Positions 34,784 through 43,747 of a stretch of 64,000 bases of DNA are shown here, piece after piece (within the stretch, counting starts at the first letter, position 1; the number at the start of each line of letters is the position of its first letter). The position numbers and the translations under genes were made by a program. The DNA comes from JAJPKK01 sp963824905 (GTDB lineage: Bacteria; Pseudomonadota; Alphaproteobacteria; Rhizobiales; Xanthobacteraceae). Under the pieces are notes generated by a model, which ran no database searches, had not been told where the DNA came from, and saw only the letters and a list, made by a program, of their open reading frames with translations. The stretch is taken from assembly GCA_963824905.1 (NCBI GenBank), contig CAWGRH010000027.1, positions 248,001 through 312,000 on the forward strand, written 5' to 3'.

Positions 34784-34979
34784 AGCTCCGCGCCCCCCTT
34801 TGGGCGGATCGATCGGCGGATCGAGTGGCGATCGAAACACCTGCCGGCCAATGCCGGACAGGCCGCCCGCACGTGGCACTGTGCAGCGCGCACAGTAAGC
34901 CATGGATGGTATATGATTCCTGTTGCCGCCGGAGGTATCCCCGCCGCCGGGGCGCGGGAGGAAGTGCGAGGACAAGTTC

Positions 34980-35960
34980 ATGAACGTCACGCTGCGAGTG
35001 GTTGCGTCGGCCCTGTTCGCCCTACTCTCCCTGATCTCGGCAAGCTCCGGCACCCTGGCCCAGAACTACCCGAACCGGCTGGTCCATGTGATCGCCCCCT
35101 ACGGCCCGGGCGGTCCGTCCGACGTGTTCTCCCGCATCGTCATGCAGAAGCTTTCCGAGGCGCTCAAGCAGTCCTTCGTGATCGAGAACCGGCCCGGCGC
35201 CAGCACCATGATCGGCACCGACGCGGTGGCGAAGGCGCCGCCGGACGGCTACACGCTGCTCGTCATCTCGCAGACCCACGCCACCAACGAGTCGCTCGTC
35301 ACCAACAAGCCGTTCCAGCTCTTGCGTGACTTCGCACCGGTGGCGCCGATCTACTCGGGCGACCTCATGCTGGTGGTGCACAAGTCGGTGCCGGTGAGAA
35401 CGCTCAAGGAATTCATCGCGCTCGCGAAATCGAAGCCCGGCCAGCTCAACTACGCCTCGTCCGGGACCGGCTCGCAGTACCACCTCGCCGGCGAGCTCTT
35501 CAAGACCATGAGCGGGATCGACATCGTCCACGTGCCCTACAAGGGCTCGTCGGGCGCGCGCAACGACATCCTCGGCGGCCAGGTCCAGATGATGTTCGAC
35601 ACGCTGCCCACCATGAAGCCGAACGTCGACGCCGGCCTGGTGCGGGCGCTCGGTACCTCGGGCCCGGAGCGCTCGCCGATCATGCCCGACGTGCCGACGA
35701 TCTCGGAAGCCGGCGTGCCCGGCTTCACCGCCTCCGGCTGGGTCGGCATCGTCGCTCCCGCCGCAACCCCGAAGCCGATCGTCGACCTCCTCAACAGGGA
35801 GATCAACAAGATCCTCACCTCCGCCGAGATCAAGAAGAGCTGGGCCGAGCAGGGCGTCGACCCGCTCGTCATGACGCCGGAGCAGTTCACCGCCTTCATC
35901 AAGGCCGAGATCGACAAATGGGCGAAGGTCGCGCAAAGCGCGGGGGTGAAGCTCAATTGA
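34980..35960 (+). CDS. Tripartite tricarboxylate (Bug) substrate-binding protein
   Basis: This periplasmic Bug protein (326 residues) has a signal peptide ending near SGTLAQNYP. Family blocks are VIAPYGPGGPSDVFSRI, VIENRPGASTMIGTDAV, PDGYTLLVIS, NYASSGTGSQYHLAGELF and DVPTISEAGVPGFTASGWVG. The ATG at 34980 starts the signal peptide. No transporter membrane genes accompany it. It lies alone between the DUF2161 gene and a palindromic repeat. Its ligand, probably a small carboxylate or amide, cannot be deduced. Confidence 0.9.
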   Translation: MNVTLRVVASALFALLSLISASSGTLAQNYPNRLVHVIAPYGPGGPSDVFSRIVMQKLSEALKQSFVIENRPGASTMIGTDAVAKAPPDGYTLLVISQTHATNESLVTNKPFQLLRDFAPVAPIYSGDLMLVVHKSVPVRTLKEFIALAKSKPGQLNYASSGTGSQYHLAGELFKTMSGIDIVHVPYKGSSGARNDILGGQVQMMFDTLPTMKPNVDAGLVRALGTSGPERSPIMPDVPTISEAGVPGFTASGWVGIVAPAATPKPIVDLLNREINKILTSAEIKKSWAEQGVDPLVMTPEQFTAFIKAEIDKWAKVAQSAGVKLN

Positions 35961-36001
35961 CCAAGCGGCCGCGGCCAGCGAGGCAGTCCAAATACTGATG
36001 C

Positions 36002-36100
36002 GTCATGCCGGGGGCTTTCACAGGACGGAACCCGGAATTCAGCTCTTTCGCCGCCGTTTCTGGATTCCGGGTTCGGTACTGCGCACCGCCCCGGAATGAC
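36002..36100. repeat. Imperfect palindromic repeat (GTCATTCCGGGGC type)
   Basis: GTCATGCCGGGGGC opens the left arm and GCCCCGGAATGAC closes the right arm; inner segments ACCCGGAATTCAG and TGGATTCCGGGT pair as well. It resembles the widespread CGTCATTCCGGGGC...AACCCGGAATCCAGA repeats of Bradyrhizobium-like genomes. It sits exactly between convergent Bug and HIT genes, a usual place for such elements. Confidence 0.8.
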
Positions 36101-36520
<420 letters not shown>

Positions 36521-36581
36521 GGCAAATCCGGCCGCGCATCGCGAAGGCGGCCGGTCGCGCGCAACCCGAGCCGGGTCGCGC

Positions 36582-37316
36582 TCAACTCACGAGGTCCACC
36601 CGCCCGTCCGCAAGATTGTAGACCCCGCCGACCACGTTGATCTTCTTCTCAGCGACGGCGGCCGAGATGATGGGCGTCGCGGCCTTGAGGCGCGCGACGT
36701 TGGCGAGCACGTTCGCCTTGATGGCGGCGTCGAGCACATCGCCCGGCTTCCCCATCGCATCCTTGATGGCGGGGCCGATCGCCTCGACGAGCGCCGGCAG
36801 ATGGCCGGGCAGCGTGGTGCCGTCGCGAATTGACTTGATCGTGGCCTCGACGGCACCGCAGGCGCGATGACCGAGCACCATCAGGAGGGGCGTGTTGAGC
36901 ACCGCGACCGCGTATTCGAAGCTCGCGAGAACATCGGTGTTGAGGAAATTGCCGGCGACGCGGCAGACGAAGAGATCGCCGCGACCTGTGTCGAAGGCGT
37001 ATTCGGGCGCGATGCGGGAATCGGCGCAGCTCAGGATGCCGGCGAACGGATTCTGACCACCGACGAGCGCTTCACGCTCGGCCTTGAAATCGTGGCGCCT
37101 GGCCACCCCGGCCACATAGCGTCCATTGCCGTCCATAAGCCGCTTGAGGGACTCCTCGGGAGACAGCACGTTCTCCTTCTTCGGCGGCGTCTTCGCCGCC
37201 TGGGCAAATCCGCGGCTAGACATCACGAGACCAGCCATCGCCACGCCCGCGCCGAGCACGATGGTGCGGCGCGGCACAGCGATCACATGCGTGGGATCGT
37301 CACATCGTGGGCACAT
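36582..37316 (-). CDS. Beta-class carbonic anhydrase with export signal
   Basis: This enzyme (244 residues) interconverts carbon dioxide and bicarbonate. Zinc ligands of beta carbonic anhydrases are visible: CADSR (Cys and the catalytic Asp-Arg dyad) and HRACGAV (His and Cys). The N-terminus is unusual: a CPRC start, then VPRRTIVLGAGVAMAGLVMSSRGFAQA, which looks like a twin-arginine signal with an AQA cleavage site. Periplasmic beta carbonic anhydrases exist but are a minority. The ATG at 37314-37316 follows GGAG at a 7-base distance. It may help bicarbonate uptake or pH balance. Confidence 0.88.
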   Translation of the reverse strand: MCPRCDDPTHVIAVPRRTIVLGAGVAMAGLVMSSRGFAQAAKTPPKKENVLSPEESLKRLMDGNGRYVAGVARRHDFKAEREALVGGQNPFAGILSCADSRIAPEYAFDTGRGDLFVCRVAGNFLNTDVLASFEYAVAVLNTPLLMVLGHRACGAVEATIKSIRDGTTLPGHLPALVEAIGPAIKDAMGKPGDVLDAAIKANVLANVARLKAATPIISAAVAEKKINVVGGVYNLADGRVDLVS

Positions 37317-37498
37317 GAAAATCTCCGGCAGAGGGGATCGGTTTCCAAGAAACGCAAAGAACAGTGCAGCCGCGGCTGCCTGATGATTCGTATAGCACGC
37401 AGATGTGTTCCAGGTCATGGACGCGACGATGCGGCGCAGCGTTGAGGTTGATGAAACAATAACGTCGGCGGTCTCGATCCATTCGAGTCCATCGTGCG

Positions 37499-37514
37499 CC
37501 TGCACATGTGCAGG
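37499..37514. promoter_or_regulatory. 16-base perfect palindrome, possible operator
   Basis: CCTGCACATGTGCAGG is a perfect 16-base palindrome in the 267-base gap between the divergent carbonic anhydrase and alpha/beta hydrolase genes, 70 bases before the latter's ATG. Size and position suit a dimeric regulator. No regulator gene is adjacent, so the binder is unknown. Confidence 0.45.
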
Positions 37515-37583
37515 AGGATGATATCTACGAGCAGACCCTGACGGGTTAGAATGGACGCCGATCGCGTCCGCTGAGTCGCCCGC

Positions 37584-38489
37584 ATGAAGGTTGCCCTCAT
37601 CATCCTCGCGCTGATTGCCGCCGCACTCACTGCGAACACGCTCATCGTCGATTCGCGCACACGGCCGGCGATGGCGCGCTCGGGCGGGCGGATCGTCGAG
37701 ACGCCGGTCGTCGCCGCCAACGTCGCGGAGGCCGGCAACGGACCGGCCATCGTGATGATCCACGGTTTCGGCGCCGCGATCGACTGGTGGGACGAGATCG
37801 CGCCGGCGCTGGCGGCGGATCATCGCGTGATCCGCGTCGATCTCATCGGCCATGGCGGCACGGCGGCGCCGGCCGCGGGCTACACGATCCCGCGGCAGGC
37901 CGAGCTCGTCGCCGCGGTGCTCGACCGGCTCGGCATCGACCGCGTCATCGTGATCGGCCATTCCATGGGCGGCGAGGTCGCAACCGCGCTCACGGAGAGA
38001 GACCCGGCACGGATCGCGGCGATGATCCTGATCGACTCCCCGCCGACCCCCGGAGCCAGCTTCACCATCCTGACGGAGACCGCCATGACGCCGGTGCTCG
38101 GCGAATTGCTGTCGCATTTCGAGACCGACGAAACGGTCCGCCGCGGCCTCGCCCAAGGTTTCGCGCCGGGCTTCCCGGTGCCGGAGAAGTTCGTCGCCGA
38201 TCTCAAGCAGCTCACCTACACCGCGTTTCGTAGTGCGCACGACGACAGCATCGCCTATCGCACAGCGAAGCCGACCAATGAACGGCTCGCAGCGCTCATG
38301 CCGGTGCCGCCGCTGCTCGCGCTCACCGGCACCGAGGACGCGATCGTGCCGCCGGGACACGAGAAATATTTCGCGCAGGTGCCCGGAGCCAAGATCGCGA
38401 TGATCGCGGGGGCGGGCCACTCTCCGATGGTCGAGAAGCCGCAAGAGACGCTGCAACTGATCCGCGACTTCCTTCGGCAAATTCCCTGA
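37584..38489 (+). CDS. Alpha/beta hydrolase, membrane-anchored or exported
   Basis: This is a serine hydrolase of 301 residues. An N-terminal hydrophobic helix (residues 3-20) may anchor it to the inner membrane. The oxyanion loop is HGFGAAID, the nucleophile elbow GHSMGG, the acid lies in TGTEDAIVPPG, and the catalytic histidine in GAGHSPMVEKP. The fold matches epoxide hydrolase-, esterase- and haloperoxidase-like enzymes. It starts 70 bases after a palindromic site and is followed by a racemase-like gene. Substrate unknown. Confidence 0.87.
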   Translation: MKVALIILALIAAALTANTLIVDSRTRPAMARSGGRIVETPVVAANVAEAGNGPAIVMIHGFGAAIDWWDEIAPALAADHRVIRVDLIGHGGTAAPAAGYTIPRQAELVAAVLDRLGIDRVIVIGHSMGGEVATALTERDPARIAAMILIDSPPTPGASFTILTETAMTPVLGELLSHFETDETVRRGLAQGFAPGFPVPEKFVADLKQLTYTAFRSAHDDSIAYRTAKPTNERLAALMPVPPLLALTGTEDAIVPPGHEKYFAQVPGAKIAMIAGAGHSPMVEKPQETLQLIRDFLRQIP

Positions 38490-38628
38490 CCGGCGTCGCG
38501 ACTGCCGCTGACTGCGTTGGCGCGAGCGGGATCGCGGGTATGATGGCGCGGCGAAAGAGCCCGCTCACGTCGTGGCAGCGCGCCAACGCAACGTCGCGCC
38601 ACGTATCTCCAGCCGAATGGAACCATCC

Positions 38629-39417
38629 ATGCCAGCGCCGACCCCTCCTGCCCGGCTGTGGTATCAGAGCTTCGTCGATCCGACGCAGCAGGCCCCTTAC
38701 ATCGACAGGCTGCAGCACTACCTCGACTCGGTCGCCGGCCCCGGCATCGCGTTCGAGGTCCACGGTCTCGATCCGCCTGATCACCTGTTTCACCCACTTA
38801 CCGAATTTCGCTGCGCGGCGCAGACGATTCGCATCGCCCTCGCGGCGGAGCCCGCCGGATACGACGCCTTCGTGATCGGCCATTTCCAGGAGCCCGGGCT
38901 TCTCGAAATTCGCGGCGCGCTCGATATCCCCGTCGTCGGTCTCGGCGAGGCGACGCTGCTCGCCGCGTTGAGCATGGGCGGCAAAATCGGCCTCGTCACC
39001 ATCGACCCCATCTTCATCACCTGGCACGAGCGCCAGGTTCGAATGTTCGGCCTCGAAGCGCGCGTCGCCGGCATCCGCGCGATCAAGGTGGACCTCGCGG
39101 GCTTCATGCAGGCGTTCACCGACGAGGCAGTTTACGCGCAGGTGCGGGCCGATTTCGTGGCGCAGGTCCGACCGCTGGTCGAGGCGGGGGCCGAGGTCAT
39201 CATCCCGGCCGGCGGCTTGCCGATGCTGCTGTTCTCACGCGAGCGGCCGTTTACGATCGACGGCGCGCTGGTGCTCAACGGCATCGCGGTCGCGGCAAAG
39301 GCCGCGGAGATGGCGCTGGCGCTCAAGCGCCTCACCGGATCGGTGGTGAGCCGCCGCGGCACCTATGCCAAGGCGTCCGCCGCCTGCGTCGAGGAGTTTC
39401 TGAGCAATCGCTGGTGA
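38629..39417 (+). CDS. Aspartate/glutamate racemase-fold protein lacking both cysteines
   Basis: This is a 262-residue protein of the Asp/Glu/hydantoin racemase fold. The two lobes and hinge are recognisable, but the positions of the two catalytic cysteines read GHFQEPGL in place of a CFxDP-like segment and IIPAGGLPML in place of a GCxGM-like segment. Racemase chemistry is therefore unlikely; a maleate isomerase-like, decarboxylase-like or binding role is possible. The ATG at 38629 is taken because a GGAACC lies just before it; another ATG is 12 bases upstream. It lies between hydrolase and M20 peptidase genes on the same strand. Confidence 0.72.
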   Translation: MPAPTPPARLWYQSFVDPTQQAPYIDRLQHYLDSVAGPGIAFEVHGLDPPDHLFHPLTEFRCAAQTIRIALAAEPAGYDAFVIGHFQEPGLLEIRGALDIPVVGLGEATLLAALSMGGKIGLVTIDPIFITWHERQVRMFGLEARVAGIRAIKVDLAGFMQAFTDEAVYAQVRADFVAQVRPLVEAGAEVIIPAGGLPMLLFSRERPFTIDGALVLNGIAVAAKAAEMALALKRLTGSVVSRRGTYAKASAACVEEFLSNRW

Positions 39418-39573
39418 GGCCCGCACGCCCTTGCGGGACGAGCCGCAACAGCGCCCGCGGTTCGAACAACTGAGGTGCCGGACAGCACCGCGACGATTTC
39501 CGTCTATATCGCAGGCGGGGATGGCGCTAGTCTCGGTCATTCGCCGCCGCCGGAAGCCGGAAGGGAGCGCACA

Positions 39574-40980
39574 ATGCAACGGTTGACGACCCTGGGCCTG
39601 ACGTTCTCCGCGCTGGTGTCTTTGGCCTGCACTGCTGCATCGGCGGAAACTCTTTCTCCCCGCCAGCAGCGCGCCGTCGACATCTACAAGGAGCTCGTCG
39701 AGATCAACACGGTCACCGAGACCGGCGACACTGCTCGCGCCGCCGACGCCATGGCGGCGCGGCTGCGCGCGGCAGGCTTTGCCGACGCCGACCTCCAGGT
39801 GTTCAAGCCGGCGCCGCGCAAAGGCAATCTCGTCGCCCGGCTGCACGGCACCGGCGCGCGCAAACCGATCCTCCTCCTCGCCCATATCGACGTCGTCGAA
39901 GCGAAGCCGCAGGACTGGACGACCGATCCCTTCAAGCTCGTCGAGAAGGACGGCTATTTCTACGGGCGCGGCTCGGGCGACGACAAATACATGGCGGCCG
40001 CGTTCGTCGCCAACATGATCCGCTACAAGGAGGAAGGCTATAAGCCCGACCGCGACATCATCCTCGCGCTCGAGACCGACGAGGAAAACCTCGACGCCGA
40101 CGGACTCGGCATCCAGTGGCTCCTCAAGAACCACCGCGATCTGATCGACGCCGAATTCGCCCTCAACGAAGGCGGCAGCGTCGGCCTCAAGCGCGGCAAA
40201 GCGATCCGCAACAGCGTCCAGACCAGCGAGAAAGTCAGCGTGTCGTACCGGCTCGAGGTCACCAACAAGGGCGGCCATTCGTCGGTGCCGTCGTCGGACA
40301 ATGCGATCTATCATCTCGCCGACGCTCTTTCGCGGCTCGGCAAGTTCGCCTTCCCGCTCGACCTCAATGCGACGACCCGGCAGTCCTTCGAACGCACCGC
40401 CGAGCTCGAGACGCCCGAGGTCGCAGCCGACATCCGCTCGGTTCTCTCGGCCGCGCCGGATCCCGCGGCGCTGGCGCGGCTCTCCGCAAACCCCGCCTAC
40501 AATGCGCAACTGCGCACGACCTGCGTCGCCACCATGCTGGACGGCGGCCACGCCTATAATGCGTTGCCGCAGAAGGCGCAGGCCGTCGTGAACTGCCGCA
40601 TCCTGCCGAACGAGAAGGTCGAGGACGTTGCCGCGACTCTCAAACGCGTGCTCGCCGATGACAAAATCTCGATGTCGCCGTTCAACCCCGGCGTGCCAAG
40701 CCCGCCCTCGGCTATCGACGAAGCGTTGCTCGCCGCGATCGAGAAGACCTCGGCCGAGTTCTGGCCGGGCACGCCGGTCGTCCCCGCCATGAGTGCGGGC
40801 GCGACCGACGGCAGCTACCTGCGCAATGCCGGCATCCCGACCTTCGGCCATTCCGGGCTCGCGGGCGACGTCGACGACGTGCGCGTCCATGGCAAGGACG
40901 AGCGGGTGCAGGTGAAGTCGTTCCACGACGGCCAGGAGTATCTCTACCGGCTGGTCAAGCGCCTGTCCGGCGAGATGTAA
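39574..40980 (+). CDS. Exported M20 family zinc peptidase
   Basis: This is a dizinc carboxypeptidase or aminoacylase-type enzyme (468 residues) with a signal peptide ending near CTAASAET. Zinc ligands are in LLLAHIDVV, GSGDDK and LETDEEN (with the catalytic Glu pair), and the last histidine in FGHSGLAGD. The lid domain for dimerisation contains KGGHSSVPSSDN. The ATG at 39574 follows GGGAG and begins the signal peptide; an in-frame start 99 bases upstream lacks both. Its periplasmic site suggests processing of scavenged peptides or acylated amino acids before uptake. A Bug gene follows 78 bases later. Confidence 0.9.
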   Translation: MQRLTTLGLTFSALVSLACTAASAETLSPRQQRAVDIYKELVEINTVTETGDTARAADAMAARLRAAGFADADLQVFKPAPRKGNLVARLHGTGARKPILLLAHIDVVEAKPQDWTTDPFKLVEKDGYFYGRGSGDDKYMAAAFVANMIRYKEEGYKPDRDIILALETDEENLDADGLGIQWLLKNHRDLIDAEFALNEGGSVGLKRGKAIRNSVQTSEKVSVSYRLEVTNKGGHSSVPSSDNAIYHLADALSRLGKFAFPLDLNATTRQSFERTAELETPEVAADIRSVLSAAPDPAALARLSANPAYNAQLRTTCVATMLDGGHAYNALPQKAQAVVNCRILPNEKVEDVAATLKRVLADDKISMSPFNPGVPSPPSAIDEALLAAIEKTSAEFWPGTPVVPAMSAGATDGSYLRNAGIPTFGHSGLAGDVDDVRVHGKDERVQVKSFHDGQEYLYRLVKRLSGEM

Positions 40981-41058
40981 CAGCCCACCATCTATCGGGC
41001 GCGCAACCGATCACGAGTTCACGCCCGCAGTGTGAGCGCCATTTTCGCGAGAACGGCC

Positions 41059-42048
41059 ATGGATGTCCGGCGTCGGCAGTTTTTTCATCTGGCAGTGGGC
41101 GCAGCGGCGCTGACCTGCCGCCCCGGCATCGGGTCGGCGCAGGCCTATCCGTCGCGGCCGATCACGATGAGCGTGCCTTATGCCGCGGGCGGACCGCTCG
41201 ACGTGATGGTGCGCGTCCTCGCGGACGGCCTTCGCCCGGCGCTCGGCCAAAGCGTCGTGATCGAGAACGTCGCCGGGGCGGGGGGCAGCATCGGCGTGGT
41301 GCGCGCTGCTCGCGCGGCCCCCGACGGCTACACCATCAGCACCGGCAACTGGGCCTCGCACCTCGCGTCCGGCGCGATCTACGCGCTGCCCATCGATCTT
41401 CTCAAGGACCTCGATCCGGTCTCGCTCATTCCGTTCGAGGCGGATCTGATCATCGCGCGGAAGAACTTCCCCGCCAACACGCTGCGCGAGCTGATCGCGT
41501 GGCTCAAGGCCAATCCCGACAAGGCCTCCGCCGGAACGAGCGGCATCGGCGGCCCGTCCTACATGTCGGCGGCCCTCTTCCAGGTGAAGTCCGGGACCAA
41601 GTTCCAGCTGGTGCCCTACCGCGGCGCCGGGCCGGCCCTGCTCGACCTCGTCGCCGGGCAGATCGACCTCATGATCACCGGTCCGGCCATCGCGCTTCCC
41701 CATGTCCGCGACGGCGGCGTCAAGGTCTACGCGGTGACGGCGAAAGAGCGGATTTCAGTGGCTCCGGACATACCGACCACCGACGAGGCCGGGCTGCCCG
41801 GCTTCTACTTCTCGGTCTGGTCGGGGCTGTGGGTGCCGCACGGCACCCCGACGCCGATCGTCGCGAAGCTCGCCGCCGCCGTGCGCGAGGCCCTCGCCGA
41901 TCCCGGCGTGCGCAAGCGCTTCGACGCAATGGCAATCGAAATTCCCGCGCCGGACATGCTCGGCCCAGCTCCGCTCGCGGCACTTCAGAAGGCCGAGATC
42001 GAGACCTGGTGGCCGATGATCAAGTCGATGAACATCAAGGGGGAGTGA
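41059..42048 (+). CDS. Tripartite tricarboxylate (Bug) substrate-binding protein, Tat-type leader
   Basis: This Bug protein (329 residues) has the leader MDVRRRQFFHLAVGAAALTC, which resembles a twin-arginine signal, ending near GSAQAYP. Mature motifs are PITMSVPYAAGGPLDV, VIENVAGAGGSIG, PDGYTISTGN and IPTTDEAGLPGFYFSVWSG. The ATG at 41059 is chosen so that the twin arginines lie at a normal depth; a GTG lies 27 bases upstream. It follows the M20 peptidase and may bind that enzyme's product. No membrane transporter genes are near. Confidence 0.88.
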   Translation: MDVRRRQFFHLAVGAAALTCRPGIGSAQAYPSRPITMSVPYAAGGPLDVMVRVLADGLRPALGQSVVIENVAGAGGSIGVVRAARAAPDGYTISTGNWASHLASGAIYALPIDLLKDLDPVSLIPFEADLIIARKNFPANTLRELIAWLKANPDKASAGTSGIGGPSYMSAALFQVKSGTKFQLVPYRGAGPALLDLVAGQIDLMITGPAIALPHVRDGGVKVYAVTAKERISVAPDIPTTDEAGLPGFYFSVWSGLWVPHGTPTPIVAKLAAAVREALADPGVRKRFDAMAIEIPAPDMLGPAPLAALQKAEIETWWPMIKSMNIKGE

Positions 42049-42060
42049 GCGCCCGCCCGG

Positions 42061-42198
42061 TCAACGCAGGAACATCGAGGGAAACAGCACGGTGCGGAAC
42101 ATGAAGAACAGGAAGAACAGGACCGCTCCATATCCGGCGGCGAGCAGGATCGTATAGACGATGCGTGACGCTCTGGGGTCGACGTTTGCGGCGCTCAT
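42061..42198 (-). CDS. Small single-helix membrane protein, 45 residues
   Basis: An ATG at 42196-42198 opens a 45-codon frame: a polar lead (MSAANVDPRASRIVY), a strong helix (TILLAAGYGAVLFFLFFMF), and a basic or hydrophobic tail ending FLR. The charge pattern is that of a small membrane subunit with a cytoplasmic start. It lies between a Bug gene, with which it converges after 12 bases, and the UBP zinc-finger gene on the same strand 87 bases upstream. I do not recognise the family, though the length and helix resemble small subunits of membrane complexes. Confidence 0.55.
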   Translation of the reverse strand: MSAANVDPRASRIVYTILLAAGYGAVLFFLFFMFRTVLFPSMFLR

Positions 42199-42284
42199 GG
42201 CTTTGTGACTTCTGCGTTTGCGGGACGCCGACTATGCCGGAAGCGAACGGCTCGAAGCAAGCGCCTCTGGAGTTGTGCGTGATG

Positions 42285-42575
42285 TCAACCTCGCCGAGGT
42301 TTCGGCCCCGGAGCCGGCTCCATCATGACGTCGTCGACATAGCACCAGCCCCAATCCTCGCCCGGCTCGAAACTCCGAATGATCGGATGGGCGGTCTCAT
42401 GGAAGTGCCGTGTCGCGTGCTTGCTGGGCGAGTCGTCGCAACAGCCGACGTGCCCGCAGGTGAGGCAAAGCCGCAGGTGCACCCACCAGCCGCCCGACTT
42501 GAGGCATTCTTCACAACCCTCGGGCGTGCGCGGTTCGACATCGCGAACTTCCCCGAGATGCGTGCATTCCGGCAT
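42285..42575 (-). CDS. UBP-type zinc-finger protein
   Basis: This 96-residue protein is essentially one UBP (BUZ) zinc finger. Metal ligands are in CTHL, CEEC, LCLTCGHVGCC and the histidine run HATRHFHETAHP. In eukaryotes this fold grips the C-terminal tail of ubiquitin. In bacteria it occurs as a small stand-alone protein of unknown role, perhaps binding a free peptide C-terminus. It lies on the same strand 90 bases after the crotonase gene. Confidence 0.9.
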   Translation of the reverse strand: MPECTHLGEVRDVEPRTPEGCEECLKSGGWWVHLRLCLTCGHVGCCDDSPSKHATRHFHETAHPIIRSFEPGEDWGWCYVDDVMMEPAPGPKPRRG

Positions 42576-42665
42576 CGGCGTTCCTCTGATTGATCGACCG
42601 CACCGCGGCAGTTCCGCTGGTCCGGATCGATTGCAACGGAGCGCCTGCGGTCAGTCCGCCCCGGA

Positions 42666-43607
42666 TCAACGCCCCAGGTAAACCGGCGGACGATTTTCCG
42701 CTTCGGCCCGGCGCCCTTCCTTGAAATCCTCGGTTCGGTAGAGCGCCTGGTATTGCGCGTTGAGCCTCGACAGAGCTTCGGCCTGCGAGGGATAGATTGC
42801 AAGGTGGGCCGACGCCAGCGTCGTCTTGATGCCGAGGGGTCCGCAGGCCGCGATCTTCGAAGCGATCTCGATGCCGAGCTCCAGCGCCTTCTCGCGCGTC
42901 GCCGCGATCTCCTGCACGATGCCGATGCGCCGGGCTTCCTCTGCGCTCCAATGATCGCCGGTCAGCATGTAGCGCATGGCATTGCCCCAGCCGGCCTGGT
43001 GCACGAAGCGGACGGTCGCCCCGCCGCCCGGGAAACGGCCGTGGGTGTTCTCGTCCTGGCCGAAGCGGGTGTCAGCCGCGGCAATCCTGATGTCGGAGGC
43101 GAGGCAGAGCTCGTGGGCCATGTTCCAGGTGTCGCCATGGGTCACCACGATCAGCGGCTTGGTGAGCTTCGTGCTCGACTTCGCCAAGGGGTCGATAATG
43201 TCTTTGTCGGCGAACAGCGCCCGGCCACTGGCCATAAACGCCTGGTAGGCATCGACGTCGATGCCGCGCGAGAAGTTGTCGCCGTGACCGAACAGTACGG
43301 CCGCGCGCAGCGACGGGTCGTGGTCGTACTGGTAGAGCCCCTTGGCGAGCCCGACATAGGTCTCGGGATCGATCCGGTTATAGATGTACGGGCGATTGAT
43401 CCCGATCAGCACGATCTGCCCACGGCGTTCGAAGGTGATCTTCGCTGTTGGACTGAGCGGGATGTCGGCCATTTTCGTCTCTGCGACATGTTCGTCAGCC
43501 GCTTGCGCTGCGGCGGTCTCGCTCCGCGCGGCGAGCGTCCAAATCCCACCCAAGGCGGCCGCCGCCTTCAGGAGGCTGCGGCGTTCAAACCAGCCTGCGA
43601 TGCCCAT
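42666..43607 (-). CDS. Crotonase-fold protein with Tat-like signal
   Basis: This is an enoyl-CoA hydratase/isomerase-family protein of 313 residues. The N-terminus ERRSLLKAAAALGGIWTLAARSETAAAQA reads as a twin-arginine leader of about 36 residues, unexpected for a CoA-dependent enzyme. The crotonase core follows: FSRGIDVDAYQAF (first oxyanion region), AHELCLASDIRIAAADTRFGQDE (second oxyanion region and acidic residues), GRFPGGGATVRF, and AEEARRIGIVQEI. Canonical GGG before the second Glu is replaced by NMAHE. If exported, it would act without CoA. A 20-base dyad lies 62 bases upstream of the start, probably an operator. Confidence 0.82.
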   Translation of the reverse strand: MGIAGWFERRSLLKAAAALGGIWTLAARSETAAAQAADEHVAETKMADIPLSPTAKITFERRGQIVLIGINRPYIYNRIDPETYVGLAKGLYQYDHDPSLRAAVLFGHGDNFSRGIDVDAYQAFMASGRALFADKDIIDPLAKSSTKLTKPLIVVTHGDTWNMAHELCLASDIRIAAADTRFGQDENTHGRFPGGGATVRFVHQAGWGNAMRYMLTGDHWSAEEARRIGIVQEIAATREKALELGIEIASKIAACGPLGIKTTLASAHLAIYPSQAEALSRLNAQYQALYRTEDFKEGRRAEAENRPPVYLGR

Positions 43608-43668
43608 GCCCTGTCCTCCTCAGCTCGACCCACACGACCGACCGTCAACCGATCGGCATAAAGGGCAT

Positions 43669-43688
43669 ATACGTGTATATGCACGTAT
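43669..43688. promoter_or_regulatory. Dyad ATACGTG-N6-CACGTAT, probable operator
   Basis: Perfect 7-base arms ATACGTG and CACGTAT flank TATATG. A second overlapping dyad, CATATAC-GT-GTATATG, starts three bases earlier. The patch is AT-rich in GC-rich surroundings and lies 62 bases upstream of the crotonase ATG, between it and the FUSC gene. This is the size and form of a TetR-family operator. No TetR gene is present in the window. Confidence 0.55.
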
Positions 43689-43747
43689 GTCAAGCGGCGG
43701 GAGGATCGCACGCGGCGCAGACGATTGCATCAGACTGAAGAAACCCG

